From: Palsa-1447 sp964509885
GTDB taxonomy: Bacteria; Verrucomicrobiota; Verrucomicrobiia; Opitutales; Opitutaceae
Assembly: GCA_964509885.1 (NCBI GenBank)
Contig: CAZDZL010000016.1
Coordinates: 5,922-69,921, forward strand
Reading direction: 5' to 3'
DNA: 64,000 nucleotides
Shown here one piece after another: positions 9,101 to 17,711 of the stretch (within the stretch, counting starts at the first letter, position 1; every line of letters starts with the position of its first letter). The translations under genes and the position numbers were made by a program. Below the pieces are notes generated by a model. That model was not told where the DNA came from. It worked only from the letters and a program-made list of their open reading frames with translations, and made no database searches.

Positions 9101-11116
9101 CTAGTGCGCCTCGGGGGGGTCGATCCGCTCCCAGAAGCCGACCGCGAAATCCTTGTCGTTGCCGTACATGTGGTGCCAGTAGTAGCGGGCCTTGATGCGC
9201 TCGAAGAGCGGCAGGAAGCGGGCGTTCTCGTTGCCGTTGTCCCGAGGCAGCCACAGGATGTAGGTGACGTTGTTGTGGAGCAGCCACCCCAGGGGGTCGG
9301 CAAGCGTCCCGGCGTAGAAGGCGTTGACCTGGTCGAAGCGCTGCCGGACCTCGAGGAAGGGCCCGCGCAGCGCGTCCTCGAGCCAGGGCCAGCCGAGGAA
9401 GCTCTGCTTGCCCGAGAAAAGGGTCACGGCGGGCGACTCGGTGTTCTCCATCGCGAGCCCGCTCTCGAGGGTGACGCCGTCCGGCCGGCTCGAGAGGTCG
9501 ACGATGATGTCGCGGATAACGGGGTCGCGCGCGATCCACATTGAGCCCGAGAGGTGCCCGATGGACGAGTCCGCCTTCTTGGCCGCGGACTCCCGGTAGG
9601 CGTTCGCGTACTGCGTCCCCAGGTCGTAGGCGAACGCGAGCGTGGGCAGGAGGAGCAGCACGGTTCCGTAGCGGCACACCCGGGACTTCGAGCCGAGGTT
9701 CAGCGACCCCAGCGTGACGACGATTCCCGCGTAGACCCACTGCCACCACTTGAGGGTCGAGTTGAACCGGACGTACGAGGCCCCGTAGAGGTCGTGGTTG
9801 TAGAGGAATTCCGTCGCCACGAGCGCGACGCCCCAGACGGCGACAAGGAAGAGCGCCAGCGGCCGGCGGTCGCGGTTGAAGGCCCCGAGGACGATGATGC
9901 CGAGCACCGGCCAGAACATGAGCAGCCAGCCGAGCAGCGGGGTGTGGTCCCCGGGTGCGGTCAGGCCGATCGACGCGTTGCTCCCGATCGACTGCTGCGT
10001 GAACTGAAGGAGGAAGGGGTACTCGAGCGCCGTGGCGAGGGCGGCGCCCACGACCGCGGCCGCCAGCCAGCCGCGCTCCCCTCGCACGGCGCAGAACACG
10101 AACCACCCGCCGACCAGCAGGCACTGCAGCGGGAGTATCCATGCATTGGAGACGAGCGCGAGCGGCACGGTCGCGGCGAGGAGGGCGTGGTACACGCCCC
10201 TCCCCCGCCCGTCCGGCGTGTCCTCAAGGACGGCGATGAGCGCCACCGCGAACGCGAGGAGCAGGAAGCCCGAGAGCGGGGGATGAAAGTCGCCCTTGGT
10301 CAGGAAGTAGCTGAGCGGCTCCATCGGGAGGTCCCTGGGCTCGACGCCCGGGGTCGTCATCATCTCGGAGACGCGGTGGCCCAGGGGCGTGAGGTTGTTG
10401 TGGACGATCGAGCCCCCGAGAAAGCGGACGATGTCGAGGGAGTAAGGCTGGACCACAAGCATGTGGACGAAGGCCACGACGCCGCTTCCGCCGACCAGGA
10501 GGGAGACCATCGCGACCCACCTGCCGGGCGGCCACCTGCAGAGCCGGCCGATGCAGGCTCCCATGAGGAGCGTCATGAACCCGACCAGCGTGCAGAAGGC
10601 CAGGTGGTAGCTGACCCCGGGGCCGAGGCCGAAGAGACGGCCGATCAGCGCCGCGCCGTAGTGCTGGAAGCTGTAGTAGTAGTTGGCGCGGAACGGCGAA
10701 AGCCAGAGGTCGGGCGGCGGAAGCCGCGTTCCCCTCATGTAGGCCTCGATCAGCGCGTAGTTCGGCATCTTGTCCTCGCTGAAGTCGATGTCCGGGAACG
10801 CGTACCTCCAGGCGAGGCAGTAGAAGAACCCGAGGCCGAAGACGGCCTCCACCGCCCAGTTCTCCCGGACGAGCGCCCTGTGGCGCCAGATCAGCCAGAG
10901 GGAAACCGCGGTCGTGAGCGGCAGCAGGGGAAGATGCGGGCCCCAGCCCCCGAAATACTCGAGGCAGAAGCAGGCGAGGCAGATCACCAGCACGGAGGCC
11001 GCCCGGGCGATGGCATAGTCGCCGATGAACCGCCGCGCGGCCAGCCCGGCACCCAAGAGGTTGATCCAAAGCCCGGCGATGGCCAAACTTAGAAATACCA
11101 GCGACATCCCCAACAA
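9101..11116 (-). CDS. Polytopic membrane protein with DUF2298 (YYY) domain
   Basis: A 671-residue protein with about a dozen hydrophobic spans, starting with an uncleaved membrane segment (MLGMSLVFLSLAIAGLW). Near residue 145 it carries the NYYYSFQHYG signature of DUF2298, the 'YYY' membrane proteins resembling polytopic glycosyltransferases. The region before it, SEDKMPNYALIEAYMRGTRLPP, carries acidic residues on a likely periplasmic loop, as in GT-C enzymes. The C-terminus is a soluble stretch with NNVTYILWLPRDNGN and YWHHMYGNDKDF. The substrate is unknown; a role in glycan or lipid-linked sugar assembly is inference only. Confidence 0.8.
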   Translation of the reverse strand: MLGMSLVFLSLAIAGLWINLLGAGLAARRFIGDYAIARAASVLVICLACFCLEYFGGWGPHLPLLPLTTAVSLWLIWRHRALVRENWAVEAVFGLGFFYCLAWRYAFPDIDFSEDKMPNYALIEAYMRGTRLPPPDLWLSPFRANYYYSFQHYGAALIGRLFGLGPGVSYHLAFCTLVGFMTLLMGACIGRLCRWPPGRWVAMVSLLVGGSGVVAFVHMLVVQPYSLDIVRFLGGSIVHNNLTPLGHRVSEMMTTPGVEPRDLPMEPLSYFLTKGDFHPPLSGFLLLAFAVALIAVLEDTPDGRGRGVYHALLAATVPLALVSNAWILPLQCLLVGGWFVFCAVRGERGWLAAAVVGAALATALEYPFLLQFTQQSIGSNASIGLTAPGDHTPLLGWLLMFWPVLGIIVLGAFNRDRRPLALFLVAVWGVALVATEFLYNHDLYGASYVRFNSTLKWWQWVYAGIVVTLGSLNLGSKSRVCRYGTVLLLLPTLAFAYDLGTQYANAYRESAAKKADSSIGHLSGSMWIARDPVIRDIIVDLSSRPDGVTLESGLAMENTESPAVTLFSGKQSFLGWPWLEDALRGPFLEVRQRFDQVNAFYAGTLADPLGWLLHNNVTYILWLPRDNGNENARFLPLFERIKARYYWHHMYGNDKDFAVGFWERIDPPEAH

Positions 11117-11168
11117 TGTTGCCTGCCGGCGGGAGCCCTAGCGAGCCCGGAGTTGGCCGCCAGGGCGC

Positions 11169-12065
11169 CTAGTGCCTTGCCAACGGCTTCAGGAATCCCA
11201 TGTAGCCCATCCATTCGTAGAACCTCTCGCTCCATGCGCCGACCGGCCTCGCGTCATCAGCCCTGAAGTTAAAGGCGTGGCCGACCCCCGTGTAGACGTG
11301 CAGCTCGACCGGCACGCCCGCCTTCTTGAAGCGGAGGCTGGAGACGATGAGGCCGTCCGCAAGGTTGTCCTCGATCCCGGCGACGAGGAAGGCCGGCGGG
11401 GAATCCTTGGTCGGCATGATCTCCTCGGGTTCGCCGGGATAGACGAGGCACTGGAAAGCCGGTCTCGAGCTGAACCGTTCCACGGGGTCCGCCGAGGCAA
11501 AGTTCCCGGAGTCGAACTCCATGCTGGCGCGCGCCGCGAGGCGCCCGCCCGCAGAAAACCCGAGCACGCCGATGCGCGTCGAATCGACGCCCCACCCCGC
11601 CGCGCGCAGGTGCACAAGGCGAAGGGCCCGCCTCGTGTCCTGCATCTCCTCGAAGTCGATCCTGTACGGCGAGTGCTCGACCGTCTGGTCCTTCGCCAGG
11701 CGGTACTTGAGCACGAATCCCGCGACGCCCTTCGAGGCCAGCCACCGCGCGAGGTCATAGCCCTCGCTGCCAATGTTCAGATACCTGTGCCCCCCTCCCG
11801 GAAGGATGACGACCGCAGCCCCCGTGGCTATCGCCGGCGGGGGGAGGAAGACGGCAAGGGAGGGGTTGTTGATGTGGCCGACGCCCCATTTGACAGCCAC
11901 CTCGGGCTCGTCCTTTCGGGACTCGAAGCCCGGGGCTCCATTGTCCCAGAGATGAACGACGGGCACGTCGACAGAAACCGGGCCGTACCTGTCCTCGGCC
12001 GGCGCGCGCGCAGCCAGCAAGAGTGCGACGGGAATGAGGGCGCGGAAACGGGCGGGAAATTTCAC
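11169..12065 (-). CDS. Secreted alpha/beta hydrolase (esterase/lipase type)
   Basis: Probably an exported esterase. The oxyanion motif ILPGGGHRYL, the nucleophile elbow GFSAGG, an acid in GIEDNL and the late His in GVGHAFNF form a plausible catalytic triad of the kind annotated as acetylxylan-esterase-like or BD-FAE hydrolases. The GTG start at 12065 gives 298 residues beginning MKFPARFRALIPVALLLAARAPAED, a good signal peptide with an APA cleavage site. An upstream in-frame start at 12179 would overlap the divergent transporter gene and hide the signal peptide. No Shine-Dalgarno is visible. Substrate unknown. Confidence 0.8.
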   Translation of the reverse strand: MKFPARFRALIPVALLLAARAPAEDRYGPVSVDVPVVHLWDNGAPGFESRKDEPEVAVKWGVGHINNPSLAVFLPPPAIATGAAVVILPGGGHRYLNIGSEGYDLARWLASKGVAGFVLKYRLAKDQTVEHSPYRIDFEEMQDTRRALRLVHLRAAGWGVDSTRIGVLGFSAGGRLAARASMEFDSGNFASADPVERFSSRPAFQCLVYPGEPEEIMPTKDSPPAFLVAGIEDNLADGLIVSSLRFKKAGVPVELHVYTGVGHAFNFRADDARPVGAWSERFYEWMGYMGFLKPLARH

Positions 12066-12160
12066 GGCGATGGGGGGAGGGTTTCCCGATACCCTGAGCC
12101 CGCGCCGCTCCAAATACAAACTTTGCAAACAGCCGCCGGCGGCGATCAGATCGCAGGCGC

Positions 12161-13465
12161 GTGCCGACCCCAACCGCAACCCGCATCCCCCGAAGGCGCT
12201 GGGGAATAGGCCTTCTGCTCGGCACGGGCATCCTCATCAGCTTCCTCGACCGGATCAACCTCGCCGTCGCCGCCCCGCAGCTGCAGCGCGAGTTCGGGCT
12301 CGACCCCGCGGACCTCGGGTACCTCTTCAGCGCCTTCTCGTGGCCGTACGCGATCCTTCAGATCCCGGTGGGCCTCTTCGTGGACCGCATGGGGGCGACC
12401 CGGGTCGGGCGCTGGGGCGCGCTCCTCTGGTCCATCGCCTCCGCGGTGACGGCGATCGCCGGCGGCTTCGCGGGGATCTTCGCCGCGCGCATGCTCCTCG
12501 GCGTCGCGGAGTCCCCGTCGTTCCCGGTCGTCTCCAAGGCGACCGGCCACTGGTTCCCCAGGGGCGAGCGGGCGCGGGCGACGGCGATCTTCGACGCTTC
12601 GGCCAAGTTCTCCAACGTGATCGGCGTCCCCCTCATCGCCTTCGTGGTCGTGCGCTTCGGGTGGCGCTGGGGCTTCGGGGTCACCTCGGCGATCAGCCTG
12701 GTGTACTTCGTGGCCTTCTGCGTCCTCTACCGGGATCCCGGCGCGGACGCCCGCCTGAGCCGCGAGGAGCATGCGCACATCCTGGCAGGCGGCGGCATGC
12801 CGGAGGGCGCCCCGGCCGCGCGGCCGATCGACATGCTCGGCTACCTCCTGAGGCAGCCGAAGATTTGGGGCCTCGCAATCGGGTTCGGCGCCTACGGCTA
12901 TTCGTTCTACCTGTTCCTGAACTGGCTGCCGGACTACCTGGTGCAGTCGGCCGGCATGGGCATCCTCAAGTCGGCCGAATACGCCGCGACGCCCTGGGCG
13001 GTGGCGACCGTGACGGACCTCGCGGTCGGGGGCTGGCTCATCGACTTCCTCATCGCCCGCGGGGCGGACGAGACGCGCACGAGGAAGGCGGTCCTGGTCA
13101 CGGGGATGCTCCTCGGCCTCGCGGTCGTAGGCGCCACGAGGACCCGCGACCCGGCCTGGGCGATCTTCTGGATCTCGATCTCCCTCGGGGGCCTGGCCGC
13201 CGCAGCCCCCGTCGGGTGGTCCCTTCCCTCACTGATCGCCCCGCCCGGCGGCGTCGGCGCGGTCGGCGGCATCATGAACTTCGCCGTCAACGTCATGGGG
13301 ATAGCGGCTCCCATCGTGACGGGCCTGATCGTGAGGCGCACCCACTCCTTCATCGGGGCCTTCCAGGCCGCCGCGGCGATCCTCGTCGTCGGCATAGCCG
13401 CCTTCATCTTCCTCCTGGGCCGGATCGAGAACATGGCGCCTCCCCCGCCCGCGCGGGCCGGCTGA
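12161..13465 (+). CDS. MFS transporter, anion:cation symporter (ACS) type
   Basis: Inner-membrane carrier of 434 residues with about 12 spans. The start of span 1, GILISFLDRINLAVAAPQL, the loop GLFVDRMGATRVGR between spans 2 and 3, and MLLGVAESPSFPVVSKATGHWFP in span 4 are typical of ACS carriers for sugar acids and other organic anions. It starts with GTG 95 bp from the divergently oriented hydrolase gene. The genes downstream (RidA, creatininase-like pair) suggest uptake of an organic-acid or amide-type compound, but the substrate cannot be stated. Confidence 0.88.
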   Translation: MPTPTATRIPRRRWGIGLLLGTGILISFLDRINLAVAAPQLQREFGLDPADLGYLFSAFSWPYAILQIPVGLFVDRMGATRVGRWGALLWSIASAVTAIAGGFAGIFAARMLLGVAESPSFPVVSKATGHWFPRGERARATAIFDASAKFSNVIGVPLIAFVVVRFGWRWGFGVTSAISLVYFVAFCVLYRDPGADARLSREEHAHILAGGGMPEGAPAARPIDMLGYLLRQPKIWGLAIGFGAYGYSFYLFLNWLPDYLVQSAGMGILKSAEYAATPWAVATVTDLAVGGWLIDFLIARGADETRTRKAVLVTGMLLGLAVVGATRTRDPAWAIFWISISLGGLAAAAPVGWSLPSLIAPPGGVGAVGGIMNFAVNVMGIAAPIVTGLIVRRTHSFIGAFQAAAAILVVGIAAFIFLLGRIENMAPPPPARAG

Positions 13466-13513
13466 GCCGCGGATTGACCTCGTCGCCGCGACAACTGAAA
13501 TTCCCGGCCGCGC

Positions 13514-13909
13514 ATGAAGAAGACGCTCATCTACCCGGCAGGACACCCGGCGCCCCGGGGGGCCTACAGCCCCGGCCTGCTGATGGAGCACGGCGGCACG
13601 CGCACGCTCTTTGTCACGGGGCAGCTCGCGGTCGACCCCGACGGCAACGTCGTCGCGCCGGACGACGCGGCCGCGCAGACGGAGTACGTCTTCGCGCTCC
13701 TCGGCTCGATCCTCAAGGAAGCCGGAATGGGTTTTGCCGACGTGGTGAAGGTCGACACCTTCCTGACCCACATGCCCGACTTCGAGAAATACTCCCCCGT
13801 CAGGAACCGGTACTTCGCGGACACGAAGCCCGTGAGCACCCTCCTCGAGGTGAAGGGCCTGGCCAAGGCGGGATGCTGCGTCGAGATCGAGGTCCTCGCC
13901 GTCCGCTGA
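13514..13909 (+). CDS. RidA/YjgF-family protein
   Basis: Small cytoplasmic protein of 131 residues, the normal family length. RidA members hydrolyse reactive enamine/imine intermediates; others act in catabolic pathways. It shows GAYSPGLLMEHG near residue 17, FVTGQLAVDPDGNVV, and the C-terminal VEIEVLAVR. The Arg that binds the imine carboxylate in true RidA (R105 in the usual PxRxx motif) is not obvious here: the region reads STLLEVKGLAKAGCCVEIE. It may therefore be a divergent member with another substrate. It lies four bases before the next gene, in line with the two creatininase-like genes. Confidence 0.85.
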   Translation: MKKTLIYPAGHPAPRGAYSPGLLMEHGGTRTLFVTGQLAVDPDGNVVAPDDAAAQTEYVFALLGSILKEAGMGFADVVKVDTFLTHMPDFEKYSPVRNRYFADTKPVSTLLEVKGLAKAGCCVEIEVLAVR

Positions 13910-13913
13910 CACC

Positions 13914-14678
13914 ATGAGCCCCGCCCTGCCTGCCGCCCCAGAGACGCCCCCTCTCTGCGTGGCCGACGACGCCACGTTCTGGCCCTGGATCTCCTCGCCG
14001 CGCTTCGCGGCCTGGCCGAGCCCGGAGCGCACGGTCGTCGTCCTGCCGCTCGCGGGCATGGCCGACTGGGGCCTCGGCCATCCGCTCGACGCCGAGGAGA
14101 CCGTGCTCATGCATGTCCTGCGGGGAGCCTGCCGGCTCGTGGCCGCGGGGAAGAGGCCGCTCGTCGTCCCCCCGCTCCGGTTCGTCTTCGGGGTCGACCC
14201 CGGGTGCGCGTTTTCCGTCGACCCGCCGACGGCCCACGGCCTTATCGCGGAGGTCGCGGCCTCCGTCGCGGCGGCGGGCTTCCGCAAGATCGCGATCGTG
14301 AACGCGAGCCCGTGGAACGAGGAGCTCTGCAACGCCGCGGCGCGCGACCTGCGCGTTTCCCGGGGGCTTCACATGTTCCAGGTCCACCTGAGCGCGATCG
14401 ACCTGGATTTCCACCCCGTGCGCAGCCGCAGCCGGCGCAGGCTGCAGACGCTCCTGACGTCCCTCTATGGCAGCGAGCCGGAGCCGGCCGGGAAGGCCGG
14501 CCCCGCCGCCTCGTGGGGGGACGAGGGCGTCGCGCCGCTCGCCGGGGAGGCCCAGGGCCTCGCGGGCGCCCGCGCCGAGGGCGCGGCCATCCTGGCCGAG
14601 TCCGCGTCGCGCCTCGCCGGGCTCCTCGCGGGCATCCACGACCGCGCGCCCCTGACCGCGAAGATCACCCCGGTATGA
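13914..14678 (+). CDS. Degenerate creatininase-like protein
   Basis: 254 residues with the overall creatininase pattern but without its metal site. Where the intact neighbour has GAIEQHGPHLPVAVDAL, this protein has AGMADWGLGHPLDAEET. Where the neighbour has INTHGGN, this one has VNASPWNEE. The HAGEVETSWM helix is missing and replaced by a basic stretch (HPVRSRSRRRLQTLL). It is therefore unlikely to hydrolyse amides by the standard mechanism. Its stop overlaps the start of the intact gene (ATGA), so a structural or regulatory partner role, perhaps as mixed subunits of an oligomer, is plausible but unproven. Confidence 0.65.
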   Translation: MSPALPAAPETPPLCVADDATFWPWISSPRFAAWPSPERTVVVLPLAGMADWGLGHPLDAEETVLMHVLRGACRLVAAGKRPLVVPPLRFVFGVDPGCAFSVDPPTAHGLIAEVAASVAAAGFRKIAIVNASPWNEELCNAAARDLRVSRGLHMFQVHLSAIDLDFHPVRSRSRRRLQTLLTSLYGSEPEPAGKAGPAASWGDEGVAPLAGEAQGLAGARAEGAAILAESASRLAGLLAGIHDRAPLTAKITPV

Positions 14679-15463
14679 CCTTCCCCTCCTACCGCGACCG
14701 CTACCTGCCGGCGATGACGCCCGGCAGGATCGCCGCCCTCCCCGACAAGGCGTGGGCGCCGGTCCTCCTGGCGACCGGGGCGATCGAGCAGCACGGCCCC
14801 CACCTGCCCGTGGCGGTCGACGCGCTCATGGGCCAGGTCTGGCTCTCGCTCGCGATCGCGCGCCTTCGGCCCGGCGACTCGTGCTACGTCGCTCCGCCGA
14901 TAACGATCGGCAAGAGCAACGAGCACACGGGCTTCCCGGGCACGCTGATGCTGACCAGGGACACGCTGCGCTCGCAGATACTCGCCGTGGCCCGACAGGT
15001 CCACGCGTGGGGCTTCCGCACGCTCGCGGTCATCAACACGCACGGGGGCAACCTCCCCGTCCTCATCCCGACGCTGCGGGAAATCCGCGCGCTTTACGGG
15101 ATGCGGGCGGCCCTGCTGCCGTCCGCGCCGGTGCCCGACATCTCCGCGCAGGAGGCCGCGTTCGGCATCCATGCGGGCGAGGTGGAGACGTCGTGGATGC
15201 TCGCGGCCGCGGGCCAGCACTGCGACATGGCGAAGGCCACGTGCGAATACCCCGCCAGGCTCGAGGACCCCGGGGAGGTGCGCCCCGTCGCGGCTCCCGC
15301 CCTCGTCGCGTGGGCCTCCCGGGACCTCGCGAAGTCCGGCGTCATGGGCGACGCGACCGCGGGGACCGCGGAGAAGGGCCGGCGCTGGCTCGAGCTGGGG
15401 GCGGCCGGCTACGCGGACGCCATCGCCGAGGCGTGCCGCCTGGGGCGGCTGGCGGCGGGGTAG
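14675..15463 (+). CDS. Creatininase-family amidohydrolase
   Basis: A 262-residue cytoplasmic metal-dependent amidohydrolase of the creatininase superfamily. All metal ligands are recognisable: the Glu and His of AIEQHGPHLP, the Asp of AVDALMG, the His of NTHGGN, and the Glu of HAGEVETSWML. The family includes creatinine amidohydrolase, formamide hydrolases and the mycofactocin protein MftE; none of their specific neighbours is here. Start is the ATG overlapping the previous stop. The gene order MFS carrier, RidA, creatininase-like pair suggests breakdown of an imported nitrogenous ring or amide compound. Confidence 0.9.
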   Translation: MTFPSYRDRYLPAMTPGRIAALPDKAWAPVLLATGAIEQHGPHLPVAVDALMGQVWLSLAIARLRPGDSCYVAPPITIGKSNEHTGFPGTLMLTRDTLRSQILAVARQVHAWGFRTLAVINTHGGNLPVLIPTLREIRALYGMRAALLPSAPVPDISAQEAAFGIHAGEVETSWMLAAAGQHCDMAKATCEYPARLEDPGEVRPVAAPALVAWASRDLAKSGVMGDATAGTAEKGRRWLELGAAGYADAIAEACRLGRLAAG

Positions 15464-15537
15464 CCTCCGCCCGGGGAAGGCCTTTTCCGGGCCGCGCGCG
15501 TCTTGCAAGGAGGCGGCCGCGCTTCCACCCTCTCCCC

Positions 15538-16908
15538 ATGAACCTCAGCAAGGCTTCGGCCTTCCTCGCCTGCGCCGCGGCGTCGCTCCTGGCCCAGTCC
15601 TGCGTCCAGTACGCTCCCGATGCGGGCTATCCCCCGCCGCCGCAGCCGCCAACGTACGCCACCCAGTACGCCCCCCCGCCGCCCAGCGAGCCGCCGCCCC
15701 AGGAGCCCGCGCCCGCGCCCTTCGTCGGCGCGGACGACGCGCTCGTGGCGCCCATCGCCCTGTACCCCGACCCCCTCATCGCGCTCATCCTGCCGGCCTC
15801 CACCGCCCCGGGCGACCTCTCGGCCGCGGCCAGTTACCTGGTGCAGTACGGTGACGTGACCCGGATCGACAGCCAGCCCTGGGACCCCAGCGTGCGCGGC
15901 CTCGCCCACTACCCCACGGTCGTCTCGTGGATGGCCGAGAACATGCCGTGGACGCAGGCGCTCGGCTCGGCCTTCCTGTCCTCGCCTTCGGACGTGATGG
16001 AGGCCATCCAGCGGATGCGGGCGCGCGCCCGGGCCGCGGGCAACCTCGTCTCCACGCCGCAGCAGCAGGTGTACGAGGACGACGGCCAGATCGACATCTA
16101 TCCCGCGCAGCCCGACGCCGTGTACGTCCCGGCCTACGACGACAGCGTCGTGTATTCGGAGGGGCCCGCCTACGGCTACGACGGCCCGTTCATCAGCTAC
16201 GGCGACCCGTACCCCGCCGGGGCATGGATGTCCTTCTACTTTGACTGGCACAGCCACCGGGTGTGGTCCGGCGACCGCAACGTGTGGCATGAGCACGGCG
16301 GCTGGCAGCCCCCGCGAGGCGGCGGCGACCGCAGCCCGCCGGGCGCGCACCCGTGGCACCCGCCCAGCGACGTGCACGGCGCACCGCCCTCGGGGCGCCC
16401 GGGCACGACCCCGCCGCACCCGCGGCCGATGCCGCGCGCCCCGAATCCCCCTCCCGTCCAGAACAGGAGGCCCGCGCCCCCGCAGGGCCAGGCGAACCCG
16501 CCAGCCCCGAGGAGCGCGCCGCCCCCGCAGGAGCGCCCGAGGCTAAACCCCTCCGCGCCGCCGCCGGGAGCCCCCGCGAGGCCCAATGAATACGAGAACC
16601 GCGCGACGCCGCCGCCAAGGACATCGGAGCCCGAGAGGCCGCGGCCGAACAGCCCGGCGCCGGCCCCCGGCTCCCAGGGAAGGACGGCTGAGCCGCAGCC
16701 GCGCTCGGCCCCGCCCGTGGCGCAGCCGAGGCCCGAGCCGGGCTACACGTCCCGTCAGCAGTCTCCGTCCGCCCAGCCACCCCGCCAGAACTTCCAGGGC
16801 CAGCAGCGCCCCGCCCCGGCTCCCGAGCCCCATGCGGCACCCGCGCGGGAGCCCGCGCCCGCGCCCGCCCCGGCGCAGGACAATGGAAAGCAGGAGCCGC
16901 CGAGGTGA
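15538..16908 (+). CDS. DUF3300 domain lipoprotein with proline-rich tail
   Basis: 456 residues. The N-terminus MNLSKASAFLACAAASLLAQSC looks like a lipoprotein signal peptide, with a slightly off-consensus lipobox before Cys22. After a Pro/Tyr-rich linker comes the DUF3300 core, with LVAPIALYPDPLIALILPAST and later QIDIYPAQPDAVYVPAYDD. The last 190 residues or so are low-complexity Pro/Ala/Arg (PPPxxP), probably disordered and cell-wall or periplasm facing. An AAGGAGG lies 24 bases before the ATG, too far to act as its ribosome site. Function of DUF3300 is unknown. Confidence 0.8.
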   Translation: MNLSKASAFLACAAASLLAQSCVQYAPDAGYPPPPQPPTYATQYAPPPPSEPPPQEPAPAPFVGADDALVAPIALYPDPLIALILPASTAPGDLSAAASYLVQYGDVTRIDSQPWDPSVRGLAHYPTVVSWMAENMPWTQALGSAFLSSPSDVMEAIQRMRARARAAGNLVSTPQQQVYEDDGQIDIYPAQPDAVYVPAYDDSVVYSEGPAYGYDGPFISYGDPYPAGAWMSFYFDWHSHRVWSGDRNVWHEHGGWQPPRGGGDRSPPGAHPWHPPSDVHGAPPSGRPGTTPPHPRPMPRAPNPPPVQNRRPAPPQGQANPPAPRSAPPPQERPRLNPSAPPPGAPARPNEYENRATPPPRTSEPERPRPNSPAPAPGSQGRTAEPQPRSAPPVAQPRPEPGYTSRQQSPSAQPPRQNFQGQQRPAPAPEPHAAPAREPAPAPAPAQDNGKQEPPR

Positions 16909-16909
16909 C

Positions 16910-17695
16910 GTGAACCTTCCGATCTACTGGGTCGACGCCTTCACGGACCGCGCGTTCCACGGCAACCCGGCGGCCGTCGTCCCGCTCGACGCGTGGCCCG
17001 AGGACGCCCTCCTGCAGAGGATCGCCAACGAGAACGGCCTGTCCGAGACCGCATTCTTCGTGCGCAAGGGACCAGCGCGGGCCGACCTGCGCTGGTTCAC
17101 GCCGGCGATCGAGATCGACCTCTGCGGGCACGCTACCCTAGCGACCGCGCACGTCCTGTACCACGAGCTGGGGCAGGCCGAGTCGCCCTTCGTCTTCGAC
17201 ACGAGGTCCGGCCCCCTCTCGGTCGCCGTCAGGGGGCCCCTGTTCGAGCTCGATTTCCCCGCCCGCCCCGCGTCGCCCGCCCCCGCGCCCCCGGAGCTCC
17301 TGCGCGGCCTCGGCCGCGCGCCCCTCGAGTCCTACCGCTCCGAGAGGATGTGGCTGTGCGTCTATCCGTCCGCGGAGGACGTGAGGGCGATCACCCCGGA
17401 CTTCGCCGCGCTCGCGAAGGTCGCGCCCGGCAGGATCATCCCGACCGCGCCCGGCGAGGACTGCGACTTCGTCTCGCGGTTCTTCGCGCCCGACGCTGGC
17501 GTCGCGGAGGACCCGGTCACGGGCTCCGCCCACTGCACGCTCGTGCCCTACTGGGCGAAGCGTCTCGGGAAAAACAAGCTCCACGCGAGGCAGGTGTCCC
17601 AGCGGGGCGGCGAACTCTGGTGCGAGCTCGACGGGGACCGCGTGCGGATGGCCGGCCGCGGCGTCGCCTACCTGAAGGGGCGCATCGAGGTCTGA
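16910..17695 (+). CDS. PhzF-family isomerase/epimerase-like protein
   Basis: 261 residues with a GTG start just after the DUF3300 gene; GAGGTGA lies directly upstream. PhzF-fold proteins catalyse isomerisation with a conserved Glu; that residue is in NGLSETAFF (about residue 44). The paired diaminopimelate-epimerase-like halves are marked by DLCGHATLATAHVLY and AEDPVTGSAHCTLVPYW. The opening VDAFTDRAFHGNPAAVV is typical. Most family members have no known substrate. It runs convergently with the cyclase gene, with only 16 bp between the stops. Confidence 0.9.
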   Translation: MNLPIYWVDAFTDRAFHGNPAAVVPLDAWPEDALLQRIANENGLSETAFFVRKGPARADLRWFTPAIEIDLCGHATLATAHVLYHELGQAESPFVFDTRSGPLSVAVRGPLFELDFPARPASPAPAPPELLRGLGRAPLESYRSERMWLCVYPSAEDVRAITPDFAALAKVAPGRIIPTAPGEDCDFVSRFFAPDAGVAEDPVTGSAHCTLVPYWAKRLGKNKLHARQVSQRGGELWCELDGDRVRMAGRGVAYLKGRIEV

Positions 17696-17711
17696 GCGGC
17701 GCCGGCCGTCC

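Noticed and set aside
15507..15513. AAGGAGG as ribosome site of the DUF3300 gene
   Set aside because: It is 24 bases before the ATG, too far for normal initiation, and no other start codon in frame lies closer.
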